Positions 24,479 through 39,654 of a stretch of DNA of 64,000 nucleotides are shown piece by piece (the first letter of the stretch is position 1; each line of letters begins with the position of its first letter). The stretch is from Chiua virens. Taxonomy: Eukaryota > Basidiomycota > Agaricomycetes > Boletales > Boletaceae. Location: NCBI GenBank assembly GCA_019787685.1, contig JAHNUO010000027.1, forward strand, positions 248,001-312,000, in the 5' to 3' direction. The notes beneath the pieces are model-generated. The model did not search any database, was not told where the DNA came from, and saw only the letters and a program-made list of their open reading frames with translations. The translations under genes and the position numbers were made by a program.

Positions 24479-25265
24479 TCAATCAAACTTGATGGTGCCA
24501 TCGATCATATATACTACGCCGTTCTCTCCCTGCGGTGACGTTAGTTGGTCAATCAGAATGTGGGCCGCCTCTCACCTCTTTCATCTCAATGATATGTACG
24601 CCATCTTCAAGTGTCACCCTTGACCAGTCGGGCGAGTTCTTCCCGCCGGGGATGAGAATAAACGAAATGGATTTGCCATCCAGCAACGTATCGTATATCA
24701 CTGGTGGGTCGGATAGCGAGATACGGAACTGGGATTGTATGAGTCGGCGCAAAATACCTTAATATTTGTTGCTTGACTCACGGGAATGATGTGTGCAGCG
24801 ACCCAACGCTCGACATTTTGCTTGGACTGTTCATCAAATTGCTCTTCCGATATCTTGACTCCTGGCTCAACAGCAGGTCCTTGATGTCTACACGCATCAT
24901 GAAAAATGTTCGACATTAAATTAACTTGGTTATTATTTGTGTCAACATGACGAGAGGCGTGCGTACGGTTTCCTCCCGAGAGCCATGATAGCTTTGTTTG
25001 TTGGGACAAGTAAAGTCCACTGATTGTCCGTTGCATTGAACTCCCTCGAGAACTCTGTCTCTCGCGCATAAGAAAAGTAGATGCTCGCCGAAGACTCGAT
25101 GGTGAGTAGATCTGCCAGGCTGGGTTTGTTGGTGGTTACCGGTGTGAATATCGTATTCTTGGAAGGTTCTTGTTCCATGACTAGAGGTGATAATACTTCC
25201 TGAGCGCCAAGTGACGCTGATGCAAGGAGTGGAAAGGCCAAAGCAAGAAGAAGGGACGCTCGCAT
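24479..25265 (-). CDS. Secreted fasciclin (FAS1) domain protein
   Basis: This small secreted protein carries one FAS1 domain, a cell-surface adhesion module. It starts at an ATG (25265) with a clear signal peptide, MRASLLLALAFPLLASASLGA. FAS1 features follow: LADLLTIESSASIYFSYARE, the H1-type block WTLLVPTNKAIMALGRK, and the H2-type end ISFILIPGGKNSPDWSRVTLEDGVHIIEM. The last exon gives GENGVVYMIDGTIKFD and the stop. Three introns are read (near 24965-24895, 24785-24735 and 24580-24530). The length, about 200 residues, is right for single-domain fungal FAS1 proteins. It is divergent from the gene at 25366, with only 100 bp between the two starts. Confidence 0.88.
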
Positions 25266-25365
25266 AGCTGGTAGATGCACTACCGTACTGTTCTCGTTTG
25301 AGCGGTGCGAGCAGTGCCACTGCCGGTAGTTGCCGGGACCTACAGATGTCCACTTCTCCACGGAT

Positions 25366-26375
25366 ATGGCACCTGATATGGACGGTGTCCCACCCCAGCA
25401 TATATACGCGACCAACCTGCGGCAGAACATTGGTTATCCTTTGCGCGATCCAAAGCCAGACGATGAACGCGGTAACCCTTATATCGACCAGGGTTTCCAA
25501 GTTGGGGATGTTGGTTGGGTCAAGGATAACGGTGAATTTAACCTCCTTTTTAATATATACTTCCCTCCCAGCAATCTTTGTACGGGAGCTACGAATTCTT
25601 TGAACGAATCTATCAAACGCTCTCAACGAGATATCCGAGTCAGCCAAGGCCTTGATCCTGACACAGTAATCATGGGTGGTGTCACGCACATGTCGGGGGA
25701 TCCGAGGTACTTCACGCTAGAACGAATACGCAATTGGTCTAACTTAGTTTTGAGTGTCGAGGGAGGTTACAAATTCACTGCGACCTCCACGTCGGGTGCC
25801 ATGCTCATCCTCCCGAACGGTGCTATCGTTTCCGAGCTCAAGGAGAAGTACTTGGAGGACCTCCGGGAACTTGCCATAAAGTCTGTACTTCCATGGTGCA
25901 AATATGCCAAGCGAGACGCTCTTTATTTGGTTACTACCGTGTATACAACGAAGGCTTGGACCCTGGGTGCGTTCTACAATGGTTTTCTTGATGGAAATAT
26001 CACTGTCTGTCATCGACCCCCCGATGATACCCACAAGTATAAATGGTTATGTCAATTCAACGTGGATCACAGGCAGTCACCCAAAGATAACCGCGATATC
26101 AACCAAACGGTTTTCATCAAAGGTTTCAAAATGACAGTAAGATGGAAGTGGCTTCCTGTGGTACAGGAGCTGCACAAGACGGAACGGAGGTTCGCCCGCG
26201 CCCTCGCCACGCTGCGGTCAATCATGCGGTCTCGGGAGTGGTTGTTCAGAAAAGGTGAGTCACATTATCCCGTCAGTGAACATTATTGTGAACACTTATC
26301 AACCCGGACGGAGCAGATATTCAGCACTTCCCACCCCAAACCTTAACTCAGGTTTGTCCGCTGCTAGCATCGTAA
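25366..26375 (+). CDS. Unknown agaricomycete protein
   Basis: Two exons, 25366-26254 and 26317-26375, are joined by a GTGAGT...GCAG intron, giving a stop TAA at 26373. The start is the first ATG in frame (MAPDMDGVPP). Recognisable blocks are GFQVGDVGWVKDNGEFNLLFNIYFPP (near 25495), a middle segment YKFTATSTSGAMLILPNGAIVSELKEKYLEDL and YAKRDALYLVTTVYTTKAWTLGAF. This arrangement recalls a large family of uncharacterised agaricomycete proteins, from memory of the pattern only, with no known function. No signal peptide or membrane segment is seen. Confidence 0.75.
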
Positions 26376-26459
26376 TTGTGTGAAACGCTAAGCTATCGTT
26401 AAGCCCCATCATGCCTTGGACATAATCAACCGCGTCTTATTAGACAAGGTGTGTGATGA

Positions 26460-28772
26460 ATGCAAAGCATGTATGGTATTCAACCTTGCCAGAATCCCGA
26501 GGCTGACGTGGCCGTTGCGCACGATAATGACTGGATTGAAATGTTTGATAAGAAGGTACCTTGTTATATCGACATTTATCTATTTATTGATGTGCGTGCA
26601 GGAACTGTCCTTGGAGAACCTAATGAACGAGAATGCCCTTCGTGACATCATAGAACAAAAATACACCGCGAACTCGAACTCCAACAATAGCAAGTCATTT
26701 GTCGGTGTGATCACCGCATGCGTTACTAACCTTTCCTAGAGGTCGTCTATTTGCGAAGAAACCAGTTTGTTTTTTCTCACCTTTATGTTCTGGCTGATAA
26801 CCAAGTTACTTGATAGGGAGAGGGCTGGCGACGAACGCGGATCAGCAGGTGATCCTAGTGAGGGCACGGGCGCCGATCGCGAAGATGTACCCTGTTTCGA
26901 AGACAATAAGAGTGCCAATGATGATTGTGAAACGCGCCACCTCGAAGATACGTCTCCTTTACCTTCAAGCGACGATTCGCGACTCGTTATTACAAGTATG
27001 TATCATAGACCCATGTTGTTGCTCTGAGGCATTCTCATGTCTCGAAGATATACGGCTTGAAAGCTTTGACGTCGAGCCTATCGATGCAGGGGTATGTGTC
27101 ATTCTTCAGTCAGACACGATGGTACGGAGGACCAAGAATAAGCCACATGCGGAAATCATCGAATGGGAAGAGGAAATCGTGCTGTGGGTCCTTGTCGCTA
27201 CTTTCTGTTCACACAAAACTCATTTTCCAAGGCCTGCTGATCCGGAGGTCAATGTTGTAGTTTGTGGCGTTTTCCAACTGAGTTCAACCCTGGGAACTCG
27301 AGAAATTGCTACAAGACAGATAGTCAATACCGCTAGTTTGACTAGCGGTATTCACAGTAAGTATCATAACCCTTCCGAGACGCCGACGATTAAGACCAGT
27401 AAAGAGCTCAGGCTTCCTCTCGGAAGTGCAGGATCTTGTTCTTCGTTGTTAATCACTCTTGGACGACTTTTCTCAGGCGATGAACCCCAATTGAGTCTTC
27501 ATGTAAGGCTTACATAGCTGTATATGACCTCTGTCGCTGATAGTACTGTGACATTGCATGCAGGAAAGGTCCAAATTTGAAGCCAAGACGACTCGGGGAT
27601 TTAATGCGCTCTACGCTCATCGCGACGAACCTGAAGGGGGATATCTTGAAGTTGCTGTTGAATGTTTCCGATCCGCCGTAGACGAATGTGATGCCCACTC
27701 TCCTGATCGCATCACCGCACTCTTCAACCTCGCCTCATCGGAATTCATCAGATGTCATGCCAACGGGACATACTCTGAGCTCAGCAGTCCCATTAAACTA
27801 TACCGAGAACTTGAAGTACACCCCTTGCTTAACTCTGATCACCCAGACCGTCCCGCGACATTGTTACTCTTGGCTCAGGCGCTCTTGTTTTGCTACGGTC
27901 AGAGCTACGATGAATCCATCGTCAGAGAAATAGAGCCTCTCCTGGCTGAGATCCACCACGACGGGAGTCGTGAACGCCAGACTGCAGATGCCATAGTGCA
28001 CACCTGCAGATTTTACGACGCCATCCAGTCTGGAGATCTGGACGAAGTCGACGAATTATTTAGGGACCTGGAGCGTGGTGCTTATGTGCCTCCATATGGT
28101 TATTTCGACTATCCTCACATGTTGCACGAGCTGGGTGCTGCGCTGTGGCGTCGCTTTCAGCTCCAGGCGAATCTCGATGACCTCGACAAGTCGATTGGCC
28201 TGAACGAGGAGGCGCTACGTCTCACTCCGGATGGACATCACGATCATCCGAGCATCGTCGATTGTCTGGGCAACTCGTATTTGAACCGTCTCCAGGCGCG
28301 TGGGGACCTTACGGACGTCGATATGTCGGTCAGCCTGACACACCTTGGAGAGATGGTGATCGCAAAGCTGAACGAGCTAACGTCCGGAGAAGGAATTGGA
28401 GTCCCTTTGAAAACGTTTCGCGAACAAATAGAGCAGATATCAGCGTCGGATTCTGCCGCCCGGTCTCTCCGATCGTTAGGTCCGACAGGACGTATTCCCC
28501 AGATTCGCATTCCGATGGAAGAATGGAACAAAGAGGATGGTACACCAAAGAAATGCACGAGGCAACTCGGGGTGTTGCTGAGTTTCTTGAGAGGCGAAGG
28601 GGAAGCCAGGATGCGCAAGCTGTTAGGAAACTTGGAGTGGCCGTTCAAGGACCGCATGATTGAGGATACCGCACACTTCCTGAAGGACCACATACCCTAC
28701 TTTGACAGTATCGTCGAAATCAAGTTGAGGTGTTTGATGGGTGGATGGTGCGTTACCGAGCATCTTTACTAG
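26460..28772 (+). CDS. C2-like/TPR protein (copy B)
   Basis: The predicted cytosolic protein of unknown role has an N-terminal acidic linker, a C2-like beta-sandwich segment and TPR-type helical repeats. The first exon from ATG 26460 ends DNDWIEMFDKK at 26555. A second (26602-26704) carries ELSLENLMNENALRDIIEQKY. The acidic stretch lies around 26780-26995. The C2-like exon 27048-27502 reads RLVITNIRLESFDVEPIDAG across its intron, then HAEIIEWEEEIVL. The long exon 27564-28772 carries the TPRs (VAVECFRSAVDECDAHSPDRITALFNLASSE and similar). The join between 26704 and 26800 is not resolved: the best intron gives a frame with a stop. The part after 28480 (PQIRIPMEEWNKEDGT onward) has no repeat character. 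It may be intact but could also be decaying. Confidence 0.6.
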
Positions 28773-29875
28773 TCTAGGATACAATGGGTATCTGAACGAC
28801 TGCGTTTCGCTATACCAATTTCTTGCTGGTCGGTCAGGATTCTGTACTACGATGACTTGTTTCGTAGTCGAATCTTTGTTTGTACAATCCTACGACTCGG
28901 AGCGGACTCAGCGGAGTGGGGTACTAGAAAGAAGAATCAGATTGTATTTTTCCGACAAATGCAACTTAGTGAAGGACCCCCATATAATCGACCAGGTGTT
29001 CCGGGACGTTGATCACTCTGGAAGTTATATCAAGTCCGAAAGGGTTTTCTGCCATCTCGGGACCGCGGACCGACTCAGAGCGAATAGAAAATTCAGTAGG
29101 GTCTAGAGCTGCCTCTCGTTTCTGATAAGCAGTGATTGTCCTAGACCGCGTTCAGCGTCCAACATAGTGGTTATAAATACGCATACAGATTGACACTGGA
29201 TTACTTGTACCGGATTCGAGACTGGAGTATGCGCGATGACCAAAGGAAAAGGATGGCCAGGCCAACCTGTGGTCCGTCCGACCGCATCAAAGTGGTCTGA
29301 TGAACGCTAAATTGCACGCTGCACATACCTCTACGGAGATCTCCCAGTCGTCGGACAGGTAGTCCCAAATCATGATTGACGCGAAGCTCTTTCCGTCATT
29401 TGCCTTCACCTGCTCTTTTCCTCTAGAGATGATCAGTCGAAGATGAGCGACAAAAAGAGAACCCAAGTTTTATTAGTAACTGACATCGGACTCTAGCGCC
29501 TCGTTCCGTTGTATTGAAGGGTCATTGCATACCACTTCGCTCTTGCCTCGTACGGACAGCCATTTCGACACAGGGTACCATGACGGATCCCCAAAGAGAA
29601 GTCGGTAGCATGTTTCTATGGGTTCGCAATCCAGTCCGGAAGGATCTGCGTATCTTGGAGGACCTTTATTTTGCCATGGTGTAATCATCAGACGGCGTCT
29701 GTTCAACACGAGATGTCAACGACACGAGGTCGATCAGCAAAGTTCCACATAGCGCGGTATCCCCCGTTCAAACTGTAAACGTTCAAAATTCAAAAACACA
29801 AGCTATGGGCATGTCGATGAATCGTTGTATTGGGGATATTGAAAATCTCAACGACAAACGTATATATGTGCGGAT
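28773..29875. other. Unassigned stretch with possible small minus-strand gene
   Basis: On the minus strand an ATG at 29688 opens MITPWQNKGPPRYADPSGLDC and runs through VSKWLSVRGKSEVVCNDPSIQRNEALESD. A downstream stretch near 29415-29335 reads QVKANDGKSFASIMIWDYLSDDWEISVE and is followed by a GTATGT donor. They look like exons of one unidentified gene, but I could not find a splice that joins them in frame. The rest shows nothing. Confidence 0.35.
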
Positions 29876-31910
<2,035 letters not shown>

Positions 31911-32026
31911 TGTCGTTGTCGACGTCGAGGACGAAGATGGTATGGCGGGGTAAATCGGTTGTGGCGGTGACGCGCTGAGTGCACCTCCCAAGGAGGGGTC
32001 GACCGAACTCGCCCTCATACCACGCC

Positions 32027-33125
32027 ATGCTATCGAATCTCTGGCTCGTGTTGTTGCTGTCGAGCTCAGTTCTGGCTCAAAAGAAACCCTGCACCGTTCA
32101 TGACAGTGACAACAACTACTACGATCTGAGCCCGCTCAAAGCCAGGTGTGTTTCACGCACACGCCATATTGCACTTGCTTAGGGAATCTCAGCAAAGACT
32201 ACGAGTTCCAAACCGACGGCGGACACACAGTGTACCTCAATATATGCGGAAGGGTACGCACAGAGCCTTGGAACACCGGGCTCGATGTAAGCCATGTCGA
32301 CGTTGCTGGGCTCGTAAGGAGGGACCATGGTGATTTTGCCATCGGGTCAGTCCAATCACGAATTCGTACTACTTGAAATGGGTGCTTAATCTGTCAGACT
32401 CGTCAATACGACGCTCGAGGTGAAAGGCGGCGGTTTATTGCTCCGCCAGTCACAGGGATCCTCGTGTCCGGGAATAGACGACGAGCGGGGCAGCTCTACC
32501 ATCCTCTTCATATGTGACACGTCCGTTTATTCCGCAGGTTTGGTATCGGGCTTTCAGAAACCCCATCAGTCAGCTCATCTATCTTCTTGACAGGGAAACC
32601 TGTCCTTCTCGCACAATGGCCTTCGGAAGAAGAGCGAGCCTGCCACTACGAATTCGAATGGCGGACACATGTGAGACATTTCCATGGACTCAACGCGTAT
32701 GGCTCACCACGTTCACAGTATGCATGTCCGATCGGTGAACGGGGTCTCTTGGGAGGACTGATCGTCTCCCTGATTATATCGTACGTGCATCGGATCACCG
32801 TCCTATCTTGCCTTGATATTGACTGCATGCCAGAGTCATGATCCTCTTGATGGCCTTTATTGTCATCAGCACCGTTTATAATCGATTCGTACTCCGTCAG
32901 AGGGGCTTCGACCAGCTACCCAAGTTCACGATCGCACACGCGCGTGAGATTTGGGAGGTCTGCTCAGAGTTCCTCTGCTCTTTGGTTGACTATATCAGCG
33001 CGGCTTGGAATACCCGGACGAGAGGGTTTGGGAACGTCAACACGACCTCGCATCATTGGACGTCAAGAGAGGAGGAAGCGCCGAGGTCTGCTGAACCTGA
33101 ACCAGACCACGCACGATGCACTTAG
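32027..33125 (+). CDS. Atg27-like / mannose-6-phosphate receptor homology membrane protein
   Basis: The protein is a type I membrane protein with an MRH domain, as in Atg27 and Mrl1, which cycle between Golgi, endosome and autophagy membranes. The ATG at 32027 begins the signal peptide MLSNLWLVLLLSSSVLAQK. The MRH part includes VYLNICGRV, TILFICDTSVYSAG and, across an intron, GKPVLLAQWPSEEERACHYEFEWRTHYACP. The membrane segment lies near 32750-32880 (GGLIVSLII through LLMAFIVIS). The tail reads VYNRFVLRQRGFDQLPKF and is cytosolic, ending at TAG 33125. Five short introns are read. The copy in duplication A lacks the first half. I keep the symbol open because Atg27 and Mrl1 cannot be separated by eye. 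Confidence 0.85.
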
Positions 33126-34659
33126 TAATTGATAGGCTACTAAATCTGGTGTTGACTCGATATCTGTAAGTCAGTAAAGACGTCGACCTTCTCCACGTAT
33201 CTGTTCTTGAGGCGCATCATCATACCTTTGAATCATACTACCAAAATTATTATTTCCTCGGGTGATATGGACAGTATGGTGTGTTCGTGCTCTCGCATAC
33301 ATCTCGCTGTTCGATGAAGCAACCCAGCTCGGAGCAAGACCATTCGACACATAGCTCGGAATACAATTCACCCTAGAGACGAAAGGACGTACTGAAACGA
33401 GCTTGAAGTATTAAACAACGACGAAGCTGTTGAGGGTGAGGAAACATGGTACAAAGATAGAAGGGTGTAACAAGACATCTGCGGATATAATGAAGGCTAT
33501 ACGGTACAGTCAACAGCGCATATCCACATAGCATTGCGTCAGGATACTTCGTCTGAAATGCTACCACATTGGTAGCACACTATCCACGCTGGAACCGAAA
33601 ACTTGAATGTAACTCTATGGCTACGTCTTGCAGCAGGCTGCTGATCCTGACCCGCTGTCCTGGGTCTTTCAATACGACCTCGAGAGTGTATGCTCACCAT
33701 CATGGGAACCACACTGCTCATGGGTTGAGCCTGATCATTGCCAGGAAGTGGCTGATGCAATGTCAGCTACAAGAGAATACTCACAAAAGGAAAAGTGACA
33801 TACACTGGAAGCTGCTTAATTTCGAGCTCTCTCGGCATTAGCAGCACAAACAAAATCTATCAGCAAATCATATGGGTTCAGGACTGCATCACTGGTTATG
33901 ATCTCCCATCAATGGAAAACATGAACAAACTGAGTCCTTCTCTAGGTCATGCAACATATCTTTGCTAATAATGCCATGAGATACATTGCACATTGAGCAC
34001 TTGTCATAAAGATGAGACAGGGTTCCATGCAGGTGCTGTTGTTGAATGCTGGTAGCATGGAGGAGATTTTGTGGTGGTGACAGTGCACAGGCTGGCTGGA
34101 TTGGAGGGTGAACTAGGGATTGGCTCCAACATGGGATGGATGGCCTGGAGTATATTATCATCCTCCATATGAGAACAGATGGATGATGTGGGTGACAGTG
34201 GCTGCAGCAACATTAGTGTGCACTGGCATACAGTGAAGAGTGAAGTGGCCATAGACCTCATCATGGTTGAATGCAGGAGTCTCTGCTTCAGGTCCATTCA
34301 TTGTGCTTACTGAGATGTTGAAGGAGTGTCTGTGAAGGCTGAATATTGAATGATGACAGTCACAAATAGGACCTTTGTGTCTGTCATTCAGAATCTTTCA
34401 AAATATCATATGATGGATATTTCATTTGAGAGTATGCTACAATTCAATAAGTCATGAATATACTTGGTTTTCCCACAACTTGTGATATTTTATTTAGCCT
34501 GATGCTTTGCACACTTGTGACCTCTGGTCTTCAACTACTGTACATGGGGTGGTTCCAAGACAACTCAACACACTATATTCTGTCAGAGCACACACAAGCA
34601 CATTGTAAGCCTTGCAAGAGTCACTATTTCACTTGGTGATGTTTGTAGCTAACATGGTT
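33126..34659. other. Unassigned stretch downstream of GTPase gene B
   Basis: Near-identical to 3250-4780. It holds the same unassigned minus-strand open stretches (34297-34004 and 33760-33373) and no recognisable gene. Confidence 0.4.
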
Positions 34660-37600
34660 TCAAAAGTTGTTTACAAAGACCAAAAGGGTGGCAGATGACT
34701 TACAAATAAGATTCTTAGAGATCAGATCCAAGGAGAGCTCTATCATTTTCTCTTGATCCTCAAAGTCATATTGAAGAATAAGCTCAGAGACTGCTTTCTT
34801 GACTTTGTGCATTGTTTCAGATGATTCATAAAGCTGAGTTGCTACCATGATTGGGTCTTGAACACCTTGCTGGTGTAAAAAGAAAGAATGTTCCAGGATA
34901 ATGGCAATGCCTACAAATGTTAATGGAGATGGTTACTGAATTTCACATTCAGAAAACTGACCAATGCCTAGATAAAGTGCTGTGTGCCATGCAGTACCAT
35001 CTTCTGAAGGAGACTAAATTATGGAATAAAATATTAGGTAGACTGGCACTATGAAATCACTGTACTCACAATGAATGTGCATTTCAAGGCTAGTGCACTC
35101 TCAACAGGAATAGAGGGCTGAGGATATTGTAAATGGATTGAAAAGAATAAAATTGAAAGAATAAAATGGATCAACCTACACTAGAAGCCTGCAAAATCTA
35201 TGAAGTTGATATCATTATTTGTACTGCAAAATTCTAACAGAGTACAAACCGCCTACAAAGAATAAATCAAATGAAGCAAAAATGAAATTTACTCATACCT
35301 GCTGTGAATTGAAATAAATAAGAGTTAAAACATCTGACAATTAAAAGGCATGTAAATGCTCACATCCTATAGAATGTTAAAATAATCAACTGGGTTAAAT
35401 ATAGTGGAATACATACAAGCTGTGATAGACATCATAAAAGAAGTTATGGCAGGTAGTATAGATAAGCATCTTGCTAGAAGCACATTTACAATCAGAGCAC
35501 TTACTCCCTATGAATGGCAGGACAGGGGAAAGGACAGAGGGGCATGGATCAGCATCCTTCTGGAACCCCATTCACAATCAGAGCACTTACTCGCTATGAA
35601 TGGCAGGACAGGGGAAAGGACAGAGGGGCATGGATCAGCATCCTTCTGGAACCCCATTCACAATCAGAGCACTTACAAGCTATGAATGGCAGGACAGGGG
35701 AAAGGGCAGAGGGGCATGGATCAGCATCCTTCTGGAACCCCATTCACAATCAGAGCACTTACTTCCTATGAATGGCAGGACAGGGGAAAGGACAGAGGGG
35801 CATGGATCAGCATCCTTCTGGAACCCCATTCACAATCAGAGCACTTACTCGCTATGAATGGCAGGACAGGGGAAAGGACAGAGGGGCATGGATCAGCATC
35901 CTTCTGGAACCCCATTCACAATCAGAGCACTTACAAGCTATGAATGGCAGGACAGGGGAAAGGACAGAGGGGCATGGATCAGCATCCTTCTGGAACCCCA
36001 TTCACAATCAGAGCACTTACTCCCTATGAATGGCAGGACAGGGGAAAGGACAGAGGAGCATGGATCAGCATCCTTCTGGAACCCCATTCACAATCAGAGC
36101 ACTTACTCCCTATGAATGGCAGGACAGGGGAAAGGACAGAGGGGCATGGATCAGCATCCTTCTGGAACCCCATTCACAATCAGAGCACTTACAAGCTATG
36201 AATGGCAGGACAGGGGAAAGGGCAGAGGGGCATGGATCAGCATCCTTCTGGAACCCCATTCACAATCAGAGCACTTACTCGCTATGAATGGCAGGACAGG
36301 GGAAAGGACAGAGGGGCATGGATCAGCATCCTTCTGGAACCCCATTCACAATCAGAGCACTTACAAGCTATGAATGGCAGGACAGGGGAAAGGACAGAGG
36401 GGCATGGATCAGCATCCTTCTGGAACCCCATTCACAATCAGAGCACTTACTCGCTATGAATGGCAGGACAGGGGAAAGGACAGAGGGGCATGGATCAGCA
36501 TCCTTCTGGAACCCCATTCACAATCAGAGCACTTACTCCCTATGAATGGCAGGACAGGGGAAAGGACAGAGGGGCATGGATCAGCATCCTTCTGGAACCC
36601 CATTCACAATCAGAGCACTTACTTCCTATGAATGGCAGGACAGGGGAAAGGACAGAGGGGCATGGATCAGCATCCTTCTGGAACCCCATTCACAATCAGA
36701 GCACTTACTCGCTATGAATGGCAGGACAGGGGAAAGGACAGAGGGGCATGGATCAGCATCCTTCTGGAACCCCATTCACAATCAGAGCACTTACAAGCTA
36801 TGAATGGCAGGACAGGGGAAAGGACAGAGGGGCATGGATCAGCATCCTTCTGGAACCCCATTCACAATCAGAGCACTTACTCCCTATGAATGGCAGGACA
36901 GGGGAAAGGACAGAGGGGCATGGATCAGCATCCTTCTGGAACCCCATTCACAATCAGAGCACTTACTCCCTATGAATGGCAGGACAGGGGAAAGGACAGA
37001 GGGGCATGGATCAGCATCCTTCTGGAACCCCATTCACAATCAGAGCACTTACAAGCTATGAATGGCAGGACAGGGGAAAGGGCAGAGGGGCATGGATCAG
37101 CATCCTTCTGGAACCCCATTCACAATCAGAGCACTTACTTCCTATGAATGGCAGGACAGGGGAAAGGGCAGAGGGGCATGGATCAGCATCCTTCTGGAAC
37201 CCCATTCACAATCAGAGCACTTACTTCCTATGAATGGCAGGACAGGGGAAAGGACAGAGGGGCATGGATCAGCATCCTTCTGGAACCCCATTCACAATCA
37301 GAGCACTTACTCCCTATGAATGGCAGGACAGGGGAAAGGACAGAGGGGCATGGATCAGCATCCTTCTGGAACCCCATTCACAATCAGAGCACTTACTCCC
37401 TATGAATGGCAGGACAGGGGAAAGGACAGAGGGGCATGGATCAGCATCCTTCTGGAACCCCATTCACAATCAGAGCACTTACTCCCTATGAATGGCAGGA
37501 CAGGGGAAAGGACAGAGGGGCATGGATCAGCATCCTTCTGGAACCCCATTCACAATCAGAGCACTTACAAGCTATGAATGGCAGGACAGGGGCAAGATTA

Positions 37601-39537
37601 GAGGAGCATGGATCACCATCCTCATGTTGGGAACTCATTTACAATCACAAGAATGCCTTACCTTTCATGAGTAGGACAAGAATTTCTTTCACTATATATC
37701 TCATTTGCACTGCATAGAAATTCACACACCTTAGTATGTGGAAACCATGATCCAATTACTTCCACCACTATCTGCTGGGCAGTGTCTCTCAATGGTTCCT
37801 TGTTCTTATGTATAGCCTTAATGACAGGTATCAGGAACCTGAAAATGTTTTAATACATATACTCCATAGTCCATAAATTCCATGTCACTTACCTCCTAAA
37901 AGCATACTCAATGCAAAGCAACATGTTTGTGTGTTGTGTAGTCACAAGTAGCATCTGCAATGCTTCTTCATTCAAGGCTCCCACAGTCCTCTTCAAGAGA
38001 AGTCCACACCCCTCATTGGACTTGTGCAGTTCTATGTACATTCAAAATCAGTTTGACCATCAGAGACATGTATACATACATACCTCTCAACTCCACATAT
38101 GCATTTGGTGGATACATCATCTTTTGTACCCTCTCCCATGTAGGATTCCCTTTCAGCATTCTCTCAGCATTCTGCTTTCCAATTACAATCTTTCTCTCTT
38201 GGGGAAGCTTTTCTTCCTCAGGTGTCAAGGCTGCCATGCCTTGTATCAGAAGTGCATCACATTTTGTGAATACAAGTACCACAGGCACTGCAAATAGTAT
38301 GAGAAAAAAGACATCATACATACATACATACATAAGGAGAACTTACCACTCCCTGTGTCACATTCATTGAAAAACTTTTCCTCGGCAGCCAAGACAGCCC
38401 GGTGGTACTGGTCCATTGGAATACAGTACCTATTCAGTCACACGTCAGTGTCAGTGTCACGTAAATGCTGCCATCTCTCATCACCAGATGGCATGGATTC
38501 GCCTCTTGAGGTATGTTGTCTTTGCACGCTCTGAAACAAACTCCTTCATCTGTTCAAATTCTCCTATACTCCCAGCTTCGAAGCCCTGCGAGTCGTGAAA
38601 GATAAAATTTGGGTTGCTTCGAAAGACCAATTCGTTCTTGATATTATGCATTCCGCGCTTCAGACGGGTTAGCGAAATGTTGTTAATAAGGCCTTCACGG
38701 TAACCATTTAACTCACGTCCTGGGTTTCTTGGATCTGCGCTAGATCGACCTGATCGCAGACCATCAGTGCGCCCGCATCATCACAGACATCTCATTTAAG
38801 CATACCTCATTCCCATCTCCGTCACAGATCACTGGATCTTCCGTAGAGTTGCAGATTTGTTTGAGTATCGTGGTCTTCCCGGCGTTGGCCCGGCCTATGA
38901 TAAGGATTCTGAAGCGCCCGAATTTCTCCCTGATACCGTCCATCTGCATAATAGGTTCCGCGGATGATTCTTCAGGAAATTCAGCAAAAGGTTTTGCGAG
39001 TGGTTCTGCGAGTGGTTCTGTGAGAGGCTCTGCGCGTGGCCCTGCGAGAGATTCCGTGGACGGTTCTGCGAGAGGTTCCGTGGGTGGTTCTGCGAGAGGT
39101 TCTGCGGGTGGCGCTGCGAGAGATTCCGTAGACGGTCCTGCGAGAGGTCCTGTGGGTGGCGCTGCGAGAGGTTCTGCGGGTGGCGCTGCGAGAGATTCCG
39201 TAGACGGTCCTGCGAGAGGTTCTGTGGGTGGCTCTGCAAGAGGTTCTGCGAGTGGCGCTGCGAGAGATTCCGTAGACGGTCCTGCGAGAGGTTCTGTGGG
39301 TGGCTCTGCGAGAGGTTCTGCGAGAGGTTCTGCGGGTGGCGCTGCGAGAGATTCCGTAGACGGTCCTGCGAGAGGTTCTGTGGGTGGCTCTGCGAGAGGT
39401 TCTGCGAGTGGCGCTGCGAGAGATTCCGTAGACGGTTCTGCGAGAGGTTCCGTGGGTGGCTCTGCGAGAGATTCTGCGGAAGGTCTCGTGGGAGCCTTGG
39501 AGCGAAAGCACGGGAAACGAGCTATAAACCTTTTCAT
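34660..39537 (-). CDS. P-loop GTPase with hypervariable microexon array (copy B)
   Basis: This is the paralogue of the gene at 4781-11361, with the same exon plan. Exon 1 starts at ATG 39537 (MKRFIARFPCFRSK), carries a longer Pro/Glu/Ser/Thr repeat tract and ends after the P-loop GRANAGKTT and CDGDGNE. G3 (DSQG) and G4 (TKCD) are conserved, as are the hydrophobic helix GIAIILEH and the tail ending near 34660. The array has 25 candidate 3-nt exons instead of 46. Read in phase 2, the array and its exit exons give an uninterrupted acidic amphipathic segment that begins SLEEEKNLEDFEKDDF. The start lacks two codons found in copy A (RA). All flanking splice sites are preserved, so both paralogues could be expressed. 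Confidence 0.75.
35180..35419 (-). other. Non-repetitive mini-introns with tiny exons at the exit of array B
   Basis: The series is the same as at 5301-5540 (shift 29879): CTT 35419-35417, then GAT, CAG, GCG or GCGGTTT, and GCTTCTAGT 35188-35180, each enclosed by AG and GT. Sequence is almost unchanged between copies. The following exon (35117-35070) reads PSIPVESALALKCTFI in phase 0, with one Pro-to-Ala change versus copy A. Confidence 0.65.
35505..37571 (-). repeat. 86-bp intron-microexon tandem array, 25 variable triplets (copy B)
   Basis: There are 24 complete periods and 25 triplets (first 35505-35507, last 37569-37571). The unit is the same as in array A, but only four triplets occur (minus strand: GGA 9, CTT 7, CGA 5, GAA 4). 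TTT, the second most common in A, is absent, while CGA is common here and occurs once in A. Intron variants also differ between the arrays: B has a GGGCAG/GGACAG site, and A has CAAAGG and AAAAGG forms. Confidence 0.95.
38990..39485 (-). repeat. In-frame Pro/Glu/Ser/Thr-rich coding repeats, GTPase B N-terminus
   Basis: The repeat type is the same as at 10920-11320 but about 0.1 kb longer, with extra blocks such as AAPPTGPLAGPSTES. The predicted product has about 34 more residues than copy A in exon 1. Frame is kept throughout. Confidence 0.85.
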
Positions 39538-39654
39538 TGTCCTTAGTTGCTGCTTGCTCGGTGTCGACTATGAGAAAGATTCTGAGAGAGCCCGTGTCAA
39601 CAACCCACAACACCGTTGAGCCACTTCGATCTGACATTCTATACTACTTTGTGG

